Below are positions 1 through 5,220 of a DNA stretch of 5,272 nt, one piece after another. Position 1 is the stretch's first letter. Each line of letters begins with the position of its first letter. The notes under the pieces were generated by a model, which was given only the letters and a program-made list of their open reading frames with translations, made no database searches and was not told where the DNA came from. The position numbers and the translations under genes were made by a program. The DNA comes from Enterococcus_I eurekensis (GTDB lineage Bacteria > Bacillota > Bacilli > Lactobacillales > Enterococcaceae), in NCBI RefSeq assembly GCF_042654605.1, contig NZ_JBHSGT010000046.1, positions 1 to 5,272 on the forward strand, in the 5' to 3' direction.

Positions 1-9
1 AGTAATTGT

Positions 10-29
10 AAGCTGCCGTGAGGCAGTTT
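10..29. other. Short hairpin, possible decayed terminator
   Basis: An 8-bp stem (AAGCTGCC / GGCAGTTT, one G-T wobble) closes a GTGA loop. It lies about 27 bp beyond the last readable codon of the ABC ATPase remnant. The stem looks like an intrinsic terminator, but no clean T-tract follows on either strand, so termination is doubtful. It could be the eroded terminator of the former ABC operon, or belong to a gene outside the left edge. Confidence 0.35.
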
Positions 30-55
30 CACATGGTTTTAATTAAAAGTATGAA

Positions 56-403
56 TTATTCAGGTAATTCATCAACTTCTTCTTTTGTCGCCTTGTCTTT
101 AAAATTGCGTAAGCCATAAGTTAAATTTTGATAAGCGGTTAAATTAGGGAATAAAGCGTAATCTTGAAAAACAATATTAAAGGGACGCTTTTCCATCGGT
201 GTTCTCGTAATTTCTTTGTCTTAAAAAAATAGTTTCCCTTCTGTCGCTTGTTCCAGACCTAAAATAATATTTAAGAGCGTTGATTTCCCCGAACCAGACT
301 GACCTAAGATCGAAACAATTTCGCCTGTTTGAATTTCTAAATTTACGTCATCTAAGACTTGTGTTTGATGGTATGTTTTTTTAATCTTCTCAATTTTTAG
401 CAT
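56..403 (-). pseudogene. ABC transporter ATP-binding protein, nonsense-mutated and truncated remnant
   Basis: This is the N-terminal part of an importer-type ABC ATPase, the subunit that drives solute transport from the cytoplasmic face. The start is the ATG at 401-403, preceded six bases upstream by a good Shine-Dalgarno (AGGAGGT, complement of 410-416). Codons 1-60 are intact and include Walker A, GQSGSGKST, at about residues 34-42. Codon 61 is TAA (221-223). The same frame then continues coherently with DKEITRTP and the Q-loop block VFQDYALFPNLT, and stops again at 56-58 after about 115 codons. Because the frame is kept on both sides of codon 61, a substitution is more likely than an indel. 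The LSGGQ signature, Walker B and switch histidine are absent, so half the nucleotide-binding domain is gone. No permease or binding-protein gene is visible. The Q-loop wording resembles the iron/polyamine/thiamine-type importer ATPases, but the substrate cannot be named. A non-functional gene is the confident part of this call. Confidence 0.85.
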
Positions 404-423
404 GTCGATACCTCCTGAAACCT

Positions 424-450
424 ACTATAACGAAGGCGTGTATAATTCAA
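424..450 (-). promoter_or_regulatory. Possible promoter of the ABC ATPase remnant
   Basis: On the minus strand TTGAAT (complement of 445-450) and TATAGT (complement of 424-429) are 15 bases apart, just upstream of the RBS and ATG at 403. The spacing is shorter than the usual 17, so this is tentative. A promoter is expected here because the strong terminator at 525-564 separates this gene from the upstream MFS gene. Confidence 0.35.
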
Positions 451-524
451 GTCTCTTTTTTTTTAACCTTTGTAATTTTATCGTCAAATAACATTTACAT
501 AGCGGTTGAATGTAAAGAAATATA

Positions 525-564
525 AAAAAGAAGTTCCCCTCATTTCAAAGGAGAACTTCTTTTT
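525..564 (-). terminator. Bidirectional intrinsic terminator after the MFS gene
   Basis: A long stem (525-536 with 553-564, then CCT at 538-540 with AGG at 549-551 across one mismatch) closes an 8-nt loop. The outer part of the stem is an A-run on one side and a T-run on the other, so either strand ends in U after the hairpin. It begins 8 bp past the MFS stop codon and is the natural end of that transcript. No plus-strand gene in the window needs it. Confidence 0.9.
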
Positions 565-572
565 ATTTATTT

Positions 573-2045
573 CTATATTTCCTTAGCTTTTTCTTTTAAA
601 ACTATCACTGCACCAATACAACCTAAAACCAAAACAAAGCCCGCCACGTAAATTCCCCATAAGCCTTGATGTAGAATTTCTCTCAATGGATCAAGGATGT
701 TTGCTGGTAATAATTTAGCCGTATGTGGATTGACTAATTTATTCATGATATCCGGATCATCGGTTAAACTTGCTGTGGCAAGTTCTGCACGTGTGACAGT
801 ATTTAGTACTAGACCAAAAACCGAAACCATCACTGTTTGACCAATTGTTTTACTTAAAGTGTTAAAGGACGTTGCTACCCCTAGCTGATCTACTCCGACA
901 CTATTTTGCGCGGCAACAGTCGTAATCACAATTGTTGCCCCAACACCGATTCCTGTGATTGCAGAAATCACTAGAAAGACGATAAATGGGGATTTAACTG
1001 GGATCAATAACAAAGCAATGCTACTAACTAACGCGATTCCTAGCGCTCGCAACAAAGCGACTTTGACTGACCGTTGTACCATCCAACGGCCCGCAAACAT
1101 TGAACCAACTACCCATAGGATTGATAGCGGCGCTAAGACCAGACCACCTAGACCTGCAGGGTAGCCTAAAACGCCTTGCATCCACATTGGAATATAAACT
1201 TCAACAGCCATCAAGAAACCACTGATTAGAGCAGCGACTAAGTTTACAACTACGAACATTTGATTACTAAACAAATCAAGTGAGATAACCGGATCTTCGG
1301 CTTTTTTCTCAACATAAATGAATAAAAGAATCGATAAAATAAAGGCAATAAGCATCACAAAAAATTTAATATCCATACCTGACTCACTTAAAAACTGAAA
1401 CGAAAGTAATAACGTTAACAACATCGCCATCAACGATAAACTCCCCATAACATCCATCTTTTTATTTTCTTTTTCGCGTTTTTCTTCAACTAAATAACGT
1501 GAAACTAAAAAGATTAAAACAATTCCAATTGGAACATTAATAAAGAAAATCCAATGCCAACCAACAGTATCAACAATAACTCCTCCGGTTAATGGCCCAA
1601 TGACACTGGCAATTCCCCAGGCAGTGCTGTTCAATCCGAGCATCTTAGTCCGCTTTTCAGCAGCATACATATCCGATAAGATTGTTAACGCAACCGGCAT
1701 CATTGCACCGGCACCAATTCCTTGAATTGCCCGAGCAATAATCAATGTCAACATCGCATCAGATAGTCCGCATAACGCTGAACCAACAATAAAAATCATT
1801 GTTCCAATAATAAAAATCGGACGACGACCCACCTTATCCGCTAATTTCCCATAAATCGGTGTAAACATCGCGTTTGTTAATAAATAAATTGAAAAAACCC
1901 AGTTCATCATTTCAATTCCATGTAAAGAACCCACAATTGTCGGCATCGCAGTCGTCACAATCGTTCCTTCAATTGCTGTCATAAATGTCGCAACGAAAAC
2001 CGCAATCGTAACCACTAGTACATTCGTTTCTCTCTTTTTTTCCAT
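573..2045 (-). CDS. MFS multidrug efflux transporter, DHA2 (EmrB/QacA-type, 14 TM)
   Basis: This is a proton-driven drug exporter of the cytoplasmic membrane, 490 residues, which is the usual length for 14-TM DHA2 proteins. About fourteen hydrophobic segments can be placed, from residues 9-27 to 462-483, with a long hydrophilic loop at about 416-461 between the last two. Family motifs are in order: a TM1 motif IEGTIVTTAMP (25-35) with Glu26 where QacA-like proteins often have Asp; motif A, GKLADKVGRR (66-75); motif B, ARAIQGIGAG (104-113); and motif C, GPLTGG (150-155), followed by a WHWIFFINVPIG block (163-174). The start ATG (2043-2045) has a GAGGG Shine-Dalgarno five bases upstream; an ATG five bases earlier is out of frame. 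It lies downstream of metK across a terminator, with no convincing promoter of its own, so it may depend on read-through. The substrate is unknown; the role as drug/toxicant exporter is inferred from the family. Confidence 0.93.
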   Translation of the reverse strand: MEKKRETNVLVVTIAVFVATFMTAIEGTIVTTAMPTIVGSLHGIEMMNWVFSIYLLTNAMFTPIYGKLADKVGRRPIFIIGTMIFIVGSALCGLSDAMLTLIIARAIQGIGAGAMMPVALTILSDMYAAEKRTKMLGLNSTAWGIASVIGPLTGGVIVDTVGWHWIFFINVPIGIVLIFLVSRYLVEEKREKENKKMDVMGSLSLMAMLLTLLLSFQFLSESGMDIKFFVMLIAFILSILLFIYVEKKAEDPVISLDLFSNQMFVVVNLVAALISGFLMAVEVYIPMWMQGVLGYPAGLGGLVLAPLSILWVVGSMFAGRWMVQRSVKVALLRALGIALVSSIALLLIPVKSPFIVFLVISAITGIGVGATIVITTVAAQNSVGVDQLGVATSFNTLSKTIGQTVMVSVFGLVLNTVTRAELATASLTDDPDIMNKLVNPHTAKLLPANILDPLREILHQGLWGIYVAGFVLVLGCIGAVIVLKEKAKEI

Positions 2046-2071
2046 CTCATCCCTCTTTCCATTTTCGACAC

Positions 2072-2115
2072 AAAAAAACCACTTCTGTCAAAAGGGTATA
2101 CCTAATGACAGAAGT
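2072..2115 (-). terminator. metK intrinsic terminator
   Basis: A perfect 10-bp stem (2081-2090 with 2106-2115) is followed on the minus strand, after GG, by seven T (complement of 2072-2078). It begins 8 bp after the metK stop codon. The 15-nt loop contains a small palindrome, GGTATACC (2095-2102), nearly concentric with the stem. The MFS start is only 26 bp beyond the T-tract. Confidence 0.88.
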
Positions 2116-2123
2116 CGCCTCTG

Positions 2124-3314
2124 TTAATCCTTCATACTTGCTAATAGGGCTTCCACTTTATCCGTTTTTTCCCATGACAAGTCGATATCTGTACGACCAA
2201 AATGTCCATACGCCGCTGTTTGTCGGTAAATTGGACGACGTAAATCTAACATTTCAATAATTCCAGCTGGACGTAAATCAAAGTTTTGACGAACCGCTTG
2301 AATTAATTTTGCTTCGGATACTTGACCCGTTCCGAATGTATCAATTGAAATTGATACGGGTTGTGCTACACCAATCGCATAAGCGAGTTGAACTTCCGCT
2401 TTTTTTGCTAATTTAGCAGCAACAATATTTTTGGCAATGTAACGAGCTGCGTAACTTGCTGAACGATCGACCTTCGTCGCATCTTTCCCAGAAAACGCAC
2501 CGCCACCATGGCGAGAATAACCACCATAAGTATCGACAATAATTTTACGACCCGTTAACCCAGCATCCCCTTGTGGTCCACCAATCACAAATCGTCCGGT
2601 TGGATTAATGTGATATTTTGTTTGTTCATCCAGTAATTCGGCTGGAATGATTTCACGAATAACTTTATCGATAATATCTTGGCGTAATGTTTCATTATCA
2701 ATAGCTTCATCATGTTGTGTACTAATCACGACCGTATCGACACGAACAGGCTGTTGTTTATCATCATACTCAACAGTTACTTGTGACTTAGCATCTGGGC
2801 GTAAATAAGTTAATTCACCTGCTTTACGTAATTCTGCTAAACGACGAACTAAACGATGACTTAAGGCAATTGGCAATGGCATTAGTTCCGGTGTTTCATC
2901 GACCGCAAAACCAAACATCAACCCTTGGTCACCTGCACCAATCTCATCAAGTGCATCCGAACCTTCTTCATGCGATTCTAAGGCTGTGTCAACCCCTTGG
3001 GCAATATCCGGTGATTGTTCATCAATCGCTACTAAAACAGCGACTGTATCCCCATCAAAGCCGAATTTCGCACGCGTATAGCCAATTTCTTTAATTGTCT
3101 CACGCACAACTTTTTGGATATCAATGTAGGCTGTTGTAGAAATTTCTCCAAACACTAAAACTAACCCCGTTGTTACAGATGTTTCACAAGCGACACGCGC
3201 CATTGGATCTTTCTCCAACAATGCATCTAAAATCGCATCACTAATTTGATCGGCTACCTTATCCGGATGGCCTTCTGAAACAGATTCTGAAGTAAATAAA
3301 TGTCTTTCTTTCAT
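2124..3314 (-). CDS. metK: S-adenosylmethionine synthetase (methionine adenosyltransferase)
   Basis: MetK makes S-adenosylmethionine from methionine and ATP, releasing phosphate and pyrophosphate; SAM is the cell's main methyl donor. The protein has 396 residues, the normal bacterial length, and appears complete. Diagnostic blocks are present: the ATP/methionine-binding HPDK at 16-19; signature 1, GAGDQGLMFGFA, at 126-137; the GPQGDAGLTGRK block at 246-257; and signature 2, GGGAFSGKD, at 270-278 with catalytic-site Lys277. The active enzyme is a cytoplasmic tetramer in studied relatives. The ATG at 3312-3314 is preceded by a strong AGGGGGA Shine-Dalgarno (complement of 3321-3327). That Shine-Dalgarno is part of the SMK-box riboswitch just upstream, so high SAM is expected to block translation initiation. 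The gene has its own promoter and terminator and so looks monocistronic. Nothing suggests damage or recent transfer. Confidence 0.99.
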   Translation of the reverse strand: MKERHLFTSESVSEGHPDKVADQISDAILDALLEKDPMARVACETSVTTGLVLVFGEISTTAYIDIQKVVRETIKEIGYTRAKFGFDGDTVAVLVAIDEQSPDIAQGVDTALESHEEGSDALDEIGAGDQGLMFGFAVDETPELMPLPIALSHRLVRRLAELRKAGELTYLRPDAKSQVTVEYDDKQQPVRVDTVVISTQHDEAIDNETLRQDIIDKVIREIIPAELLDEQTKYHINPTGRFVIGGPQGDAGLTGRKIIVDTYGGYSRHGGGAFSGKDATKVDRSASYAARYIAKNIVAAKLAKKAEVQLAYAIGVAQPVSISIDTFGTGQVSEAKLIQAVRQNFDLRPAGIIEMLDLRRPIYRQTAAYGHFGRTDIDLSWEKTDKVEALLASMKD

Positions 3315-3318
3315 TATG

Positions 3319-3388
3319 ATTCCCCCTGATTAATTTTCGGTTACAAGGCATCTCCACTTAATTCTAAGCGAATCCTCTCGGGAACTTG
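3319..3388 (-). promoter_or_regulatory. SMK-box (SAM-III) riboswitch in the metK leader
   Basis: The leader matches the Enterococcus faecalis metK SMK-box as I remember it. It opens with GTTCCCGAGAGGAT (complement of 3372-3385). A variable hairpin CGCTTA-GAAT-TAAGTG (3355-3370) follows. Next is the conserved block AGATGCCTTGTAACCGAAA (complement of 3335-3353), a short linker, and finally AGGGGGAAT (3319-3327). The closing helix pairs GTTCCC (3380-3385) with GGGAAT (3319-3324), which occupies most of the metK Shine-Dalgarno. In the known mechanism SAM stabilises this fold and blocks 30S binding; without SAM the Shine-Dalgarno is free. The match in the conserved core is near letter-perfect, so the call is firm although no alignment was run. 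Confidence 0.95.
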
Positions 3389-3399
3389 CAACGCTTTTG

Positions 3400-3408
3400 A
3401 TTATACCA
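3400..3408 (-). promoter_or_regulatory. metK promoter, extended -10
   Basis: The minus strand reads TGGTATAAT, a perfect TATAAT (complement of 3400-3405) with a TGN extension. A start about seven bases downstream, near 3393, would begin the transcript just before the riboswitch, which fits a short leader of about 80 nt. At 17-bp spacing the -35 position reads AAGCAA, a poor match, so the extended -10 probably carries the promoter. Confidence 0.75.
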
Positions 3409-3510
3409 AATTTCCACTTGTTTTGCTTGAGTTTTTGCTAATTTTCAAGTTGTTTTCGAACACTCTTTCATAAAAGTTAAAAAACAAGTTTGATTACTCA
3501 TACTTCTCGA

Positions 3511-3699
3511 TTACTTTTGATTCCTTCTATTGAATTTTTTCTGCCACTCTTCATACAAAGCTTTCATTTCCGAAACTCTCTCAGGGTAATACGATAAAAG
3601 ATTGGCTTCTTGTACTTCTGAAAAGTTTTCTTTTAAATGAATCAGATTCCAGCCTTGATCAATATCTGAATACTCGACTTGGTGAACGTTTTTAGACAA
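3511..3699 (-). pseudogene. Probable C-terminal remnant of a sulfatase-like gene
   Basis: The open frame has 62 codons and ends in TAA at 3511-3513. Its only upstream start codon is a TTG inside the T-tract of the tRNA terminator, with no Shine-Dalgarno, so it is unlikely to be translated as it stands. The frame is open back only to a TAG within the terminator hairpin. From about residue 16 the peptide reads GWNLIHLKENFSEVQEANLL, then a tail with YPERVSEMKALYEEWQKK (38-55). This resembles the end of arylsulfatase-type proteins, where a short 'yDL..DP.E..NLA' segment is followed by a 'YPE.V.E.K.L...W' helix. If so, everything catalytic has been lost upstream, and the tail was left where the tRNA array and a deletion junction meet. 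The sulfatase link is from memory of the family's C-terminus and is tentative; that the gene is incomplete is better supported. Confidence 0.5.
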
Positions 3700-3729
3700 A
3701 AAAAAAGAAACATTCTAAATGAATGCTTC
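3698..3729 (-). terminator. Terminator of the tRNA operon
   Basis: A 9-bp stem (GAAGCATTC / GAATGTTTC, one G-T wobble; 3721-3729 with 3707-3715) closes an ATTTA loop and is followed directly by nine T (complement of 3698-3706). It starts 4 nt after the 3' end of tRNA-Glu, the last gene of the array. Confidence 0.95.
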
Positions 3730-3733
3730 AAAA

Positions 3734-3805
3734 TGATCCGTACGGGATTCGAACCCGTGTTACCGCCGTGAAAGGGCGGTGTCTTAACCGCTTGACCAAC
3801 GGACC
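3734..3805 (-). tRNA. tRNA-Glu(TTC)
   Basis: 72 nt. The anticodon TTC (complement of 3770-3772) sits in a CCGCC/GGCGG stem. The acceptor GGTCCGT pairs with ACGGATC (one G-T), and the discriminator is A. CCA is not encoded; the next base is T. It is the last gene of the array before the terminator. Confidence 0.98.
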
Positions 3806-3814
3806 AATTATAAA

Positions 3815-3902
3815 CGGAGAAGGAGGGATTTGAACCCTCGCGCCGATTTCTCGACCTACACCCTTAGCAGGGGCGCCTCTTCAGCCTCTTGAGTACTTCC
3901 CC
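3815..3902 (-). tRNA. tRNA-Ser(GCT)
   Basis: 88 nt with the long variable arm of class II tRNAs. The anticodon GCT (complement of 3866-3868) reads AGC/AGT serine codons. The acceptor GGGGAAG pairs with CTTCTCC, and the discriminator is G. CCA is not encoded. Nine nt separate it from tRNA-Glu. Confidence 0.97.
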
Positions 3903-3918
3903 AATATATAAATATTGG
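3901..3918 (-). other. Hairpin overlapping the 5' end of tRNA-Ser(GCT)
   Basis: A perfect 7-bp inverted repeat, CCAATAT / ATATTGG with a 4-nt loop, fills most of the Ile-Ser spacer and includes the first two G of tRNA-Ser. In the precursor it would compete with the acceptor stem or sit at the RNase P site. The pairing is seen; any role in processing is inference. Confidence 0.4.
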
Positions 3919-3925
3919 ATATTAA

Positions 3926-3999
<74 letters not shown>

Positions 4000-4014
4000 G
4001 TAATAACAAAATCA

Positions 4015-4085
4015 AGCGGGTGACGAGAATCGAACTCGCGACAACAGCTTGGAAGGCTGTGGTTTTACCACTAAACTACACCCGC
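4015..4085 (-). tRNA. tRNA-Gly(TCC)
   Basis: 71 nt. The anticodon TCC (complement of 4041-4043) is in loop CTTCCAA. The acceptor GCGGGTG pairs with CACCCGC, and the discriminator is T. CCA is not encoded. Only one base separates its 5' end from the CCA of tRNA-Asp. It is one of two glycine tRNAs in the array. Confidence 0.98.
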
Positions 4086-4086
4086 A

Positions 4087-4163
4087 TGGCGGTCTGGACG
4101 GGACTCGAACCCGCGACCTCCTGCGTGACAGGCAGGCATTCTAACCAGCTGAACTACCAAACC
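4087..4163 (-). tRNA. tRNA-Asp(GTC), with encoded CCA
   Basis: The body is 74 nt (4090-4163) and is followed directly by CCA (complement of 4087-4089). The anticodon GTC (complement of 4127-4129) is in a CCTGC/GCAGG stem. The acceptor GGTTTGG pairs with CCAGACC (one T-G), and the discriminator is G. It is the only complete tRNA in the window with an encoded CCA, and the next gene starts one base later. Confidence 0.97.
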
Positions 4164-4190
4164 ATATATAGAGTGATTTTGTTATAGGTG

Positions 4191-4209
4191 TACTGTTTAA
4201 ATAACAGTA
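4191..4209. other. Inverted repeat in the fMet-Asp spacer
   Basis: TACTGTT and AACAGTA form a perfect 7-bp stem around a 5-nt TAAAT loop, 2 nt past the 3' end of tRNA-fMet. No T-tract follows on the minus strand, so it is not a standard terminator. It may be a precursor-processing hairpin. Confidence 0.4.
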
Positions 4210-4210
4210 A

Positions 4211-4284
<74 letters not shown>

Positions 4285-4427
4285 ATAAGTGAATGACATG
4301 CATTCAAAAGGTACTGCTGAAGTTGGGCTGACATTAGATCACTAGTTTCTTTTAAATAGGAAACTTAGATCACTTTGTTCGCCAAGTACTGTTCATCATC
4401 TACAATAAATCATAGTGATCTTCAGTA
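4285..4427 (-). other. 143-nt spacer with repeats between tRNA-Ser(TGA) and tRNA-fMet
   Basis: This is the longest gap in the array; the others are 1-47 nt. I find no tRNA, ORF or good promoter in it. It holds two 9-bp direct repeats flanking a hairpin (listed separately), an inverted copy of the repeat core (AGTGATCT, 4414-4421), a CTGAAG/CTTCAG pair (4317-4322 and 4420-4425), and a small GAATG/CATTC hairpin (4291-4305). Confidence 0.6.
4335..4374. repeat. Direct repeats flanking a 22-bp inverted-repeat unit
   Basis: TAGATCACT occurs at 4335-4343 and exactly again at 4366-4374. The 22 bp between them begin with AGTTTC and end with its complement GAAACT around a 10-nt loop. The layout is that of a tiny insertion flanked by a 9-bp target duplication, but it could also be duplication of an RNA processing element. 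Confidence 0.5.
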
Positions 4428-4517
4428 AGGAGGATGAGGGATTCGAACCCCCGCACGGTTTTACCCGCCTGACGGTTTTCAAGACCGTTCCCTTCAGCCG
4501 GACTTGGGTAATCCTCC
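4428..4517 (-). tRNA. tRNA-Ser(TGA)
   Basis: 90 nt with a long variable arm (class II). The anticodon TGA (complement of 4479-4481) is in an ACGGT/ACCGT stem. The acceptor GGAGGAT pairs perfectly with ATCCTCC, and the discriminator is T. CCA is not encoded. It reads TCN-type serine codons and complements tRNA-Ser(GCT). Confidence 0.97.
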
Positions 4518-4558
4518 GAAAATAAAAAAGTTGAAACTATAAATATACAATGCCACGA

Positions 4559-4632
4559 TGGACCTTGTAGGACTCGAACCTACGACCGGACGGTTATGAG
4601 CCGTCTGCTCTAACCAACTGAGCTAAAGGTCC
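4559..4632 (-). tRNA. tRNA-Ile2(CAT), lysidine-type
   Basis: 74 nt, anticodon CAT (complement of 4596-4598). The body, GGACCTTTAGCTCAG at the 5' end and an ACGG-CTCATAA-CCGT arm, matches the Bacillus tRNA-Ile2 from memory rather than elongator Met. Its place between Met and Ser(TGA) is also that of Ile2 in the B. subtilis trnB array. Such tRNAs need TilS to change C34 to lysidine so that they read ATA. Automated tools often label it Met. CCA is not encoded. Confidence 0.88.
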
Positions 4633-4646
4633 AGGCTCTAAAAAAA

Positions 4647-4720
4647 TCGCGGCGAAGGGGATCGAACCCCCGACCTCCCGGGTATGAACCGGACGCTCTA
4701 GCCAGCTGAGCTACACCGCG
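4647..4720 (-). tRNA. Elongator tRNA-Met(CAT)
   Basis: 74 nt, anticodon CAT (complement of 4684-4686) in loop TTCATAC. The acceptor CGCGGTG pairs with CGCCGCG (one T-G), and position 1 is properly paired, unlike the initiator. The body resembles the Bacillus elongator Met. The discriminator is A and CCA is not encoded. It lies 14 nt from tRNA-Ile2. Confidence 0.93.
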
Positions 4721-4752
4721 AAAATAAAACAAGAATCATTATTAAAATGATA

Positions 4753-4825
4753 TGGAGCCTAGCGGGATCGAACCGCTGACCTCCTGCGTGCAAAGCAGGC
4801 GCTCTCCCAGCTGAGCTAAGGCCCC
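4753..4825 (-). tRNA. tRNA-Ala(TGC)
   Basis: 73 nt. The anticodon TGC (complement of 4790-4792) is in a CCTGC/GCAGG stem. The acceptor GGGGCCT pairs with AGGCTCC (one G-T), and the discriminator is A. CCA is not encoded. Confidence 0.98.
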
Positions 4826-4840
4826 GTAAAATATTGACTA

Positions 4841-4914
4841 TCGGGAAGACAGGATTCGAACCTGCGACCCCTTGGTCCCAAACCAAGTGCTCTACCAAGC
4901 TGAGCTACTTCCCG
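4841..4914 (-). tRNA. tRNA-Pro(TGG)
   Basis: 74 nt. The anticodon TGG (complement of 4878-4880) is in a CTTGG/CCAAG stem. The acceptor CGGGAAG pairs perfectly with CTTCCCG, and the discriminator is A. CCA is not encoded. Confidence 0.98.
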
Positions 4915-4931
4915 TTTAGAATTTAATCTAA

Positions 4932-5005
4932 CGCACCCAAGAGGAGTCGAACCTCTAACCGCTTGATTCGTAGTCAAGTACTCTATCCAATTGAGCTATG
5001 GGTGC
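4932..5005 (-). tRNA. tRNA-Arg(ACG)
   Basis: 74 nt. The anticodon ACG (complement of 4969-4971) is expected to be deaminated to ICG by TadA and to read CGT, CGC and CGA. The acceptor GCACCCA pairs perfectly with TGGGTGC, and the discriminator is G. CCA is not encoded. Confidence 0.98.
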
Positions 5006-5014
5006 AAATAATAA

Positions 5015-5100
5015 TGCCGAGGGCCGGAATCGAACCGGCACGGTGATCACTCACCGCAGGATTTTAAGTCCTGTGCGTCTGCCAGTTCCGCCACCCCGGC
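5015..5100 (-). tRNA. tRNA-Leu(TAA)
   Basis: 86 nt with a long variable arm (class II). The anticodon TAA (complement of 5064-5066) is in a CAGGA/TCCTG stem. The acceptor GCCGGGG pairs with CCTCGGC, with one G-T wobble, and the discriminator is A. CCA is not encoded. It lies 9 nt from tRNA-Arg. Confidence 0.97.
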
Positions 5101-5114
5101 GTTAGAATTGGCTA

Positions 5115-5186
5115 AGCGGAAAACGGGGTTCGAACCCGCGACCCCCACCTTGGCAAGGTGGTGCTCTACCACTGAGCTATTTCCGC
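5115..5186 (-). tRNA. tRNA-Gly(GCC)
   Basis: 72 nt. The anticodon GCC (complement of 5152-5154) is in an ACCTT/AAGGT-type arm. The acceptor GCGGAAA pairs with TTTCCGC, and the discriminator is T. CCA is not encoded. With Gly(TCC) it covers all glycine codons. Confidence 0.98.
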
Positions 5187-5220
5187 AAATTTACTTAAAA
5201 TAAATTATTTATTTTTCAAA

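Noticed and set aside
955..1164. 69-codon plus-strand open frame
   Set aside because: Antisense shadow of the MFS transporter gene, with no RBS and no recognisable domain.
2061..2091. TTGACA (complement of 2086-2091) within the metK terminator as the -35 of an MFS promoter
   Set aside because: At 17-bp spacing the -10 position reads TCGAAA. The best -10 (GAAAAT) needs a 19-bp spacer and would start transcription within the MFS Shine-Dalgarno.
2870..3094. 74-codon plus-strand open frame
   Set aside because: Antisense shadow of the highly conserved metK gene.
3426..3449. CTTGA/TCAAG inverted repeat upstream of the metK promoter as an operator
   Set aside because: Only 5 bp with a 14-nt AT-rich gap; expected by chance in such a sequence.
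4518..4558. T-rich run between tRNA-Ile2 and tRNA-Ser(TGA) as an internal terminator
   Set aside because: The T-run has no stable hairpin directly before it, and the array continues in the same direction.
4698..4898. 66-codon minus-strand open frame with 'AGGQRFDPARL'-like text
   Set aside because: Translation of tRNA-Pro, tRNA-Ala and tRNA-Met genes; such peptides are a known artefact of tRNA arrays.
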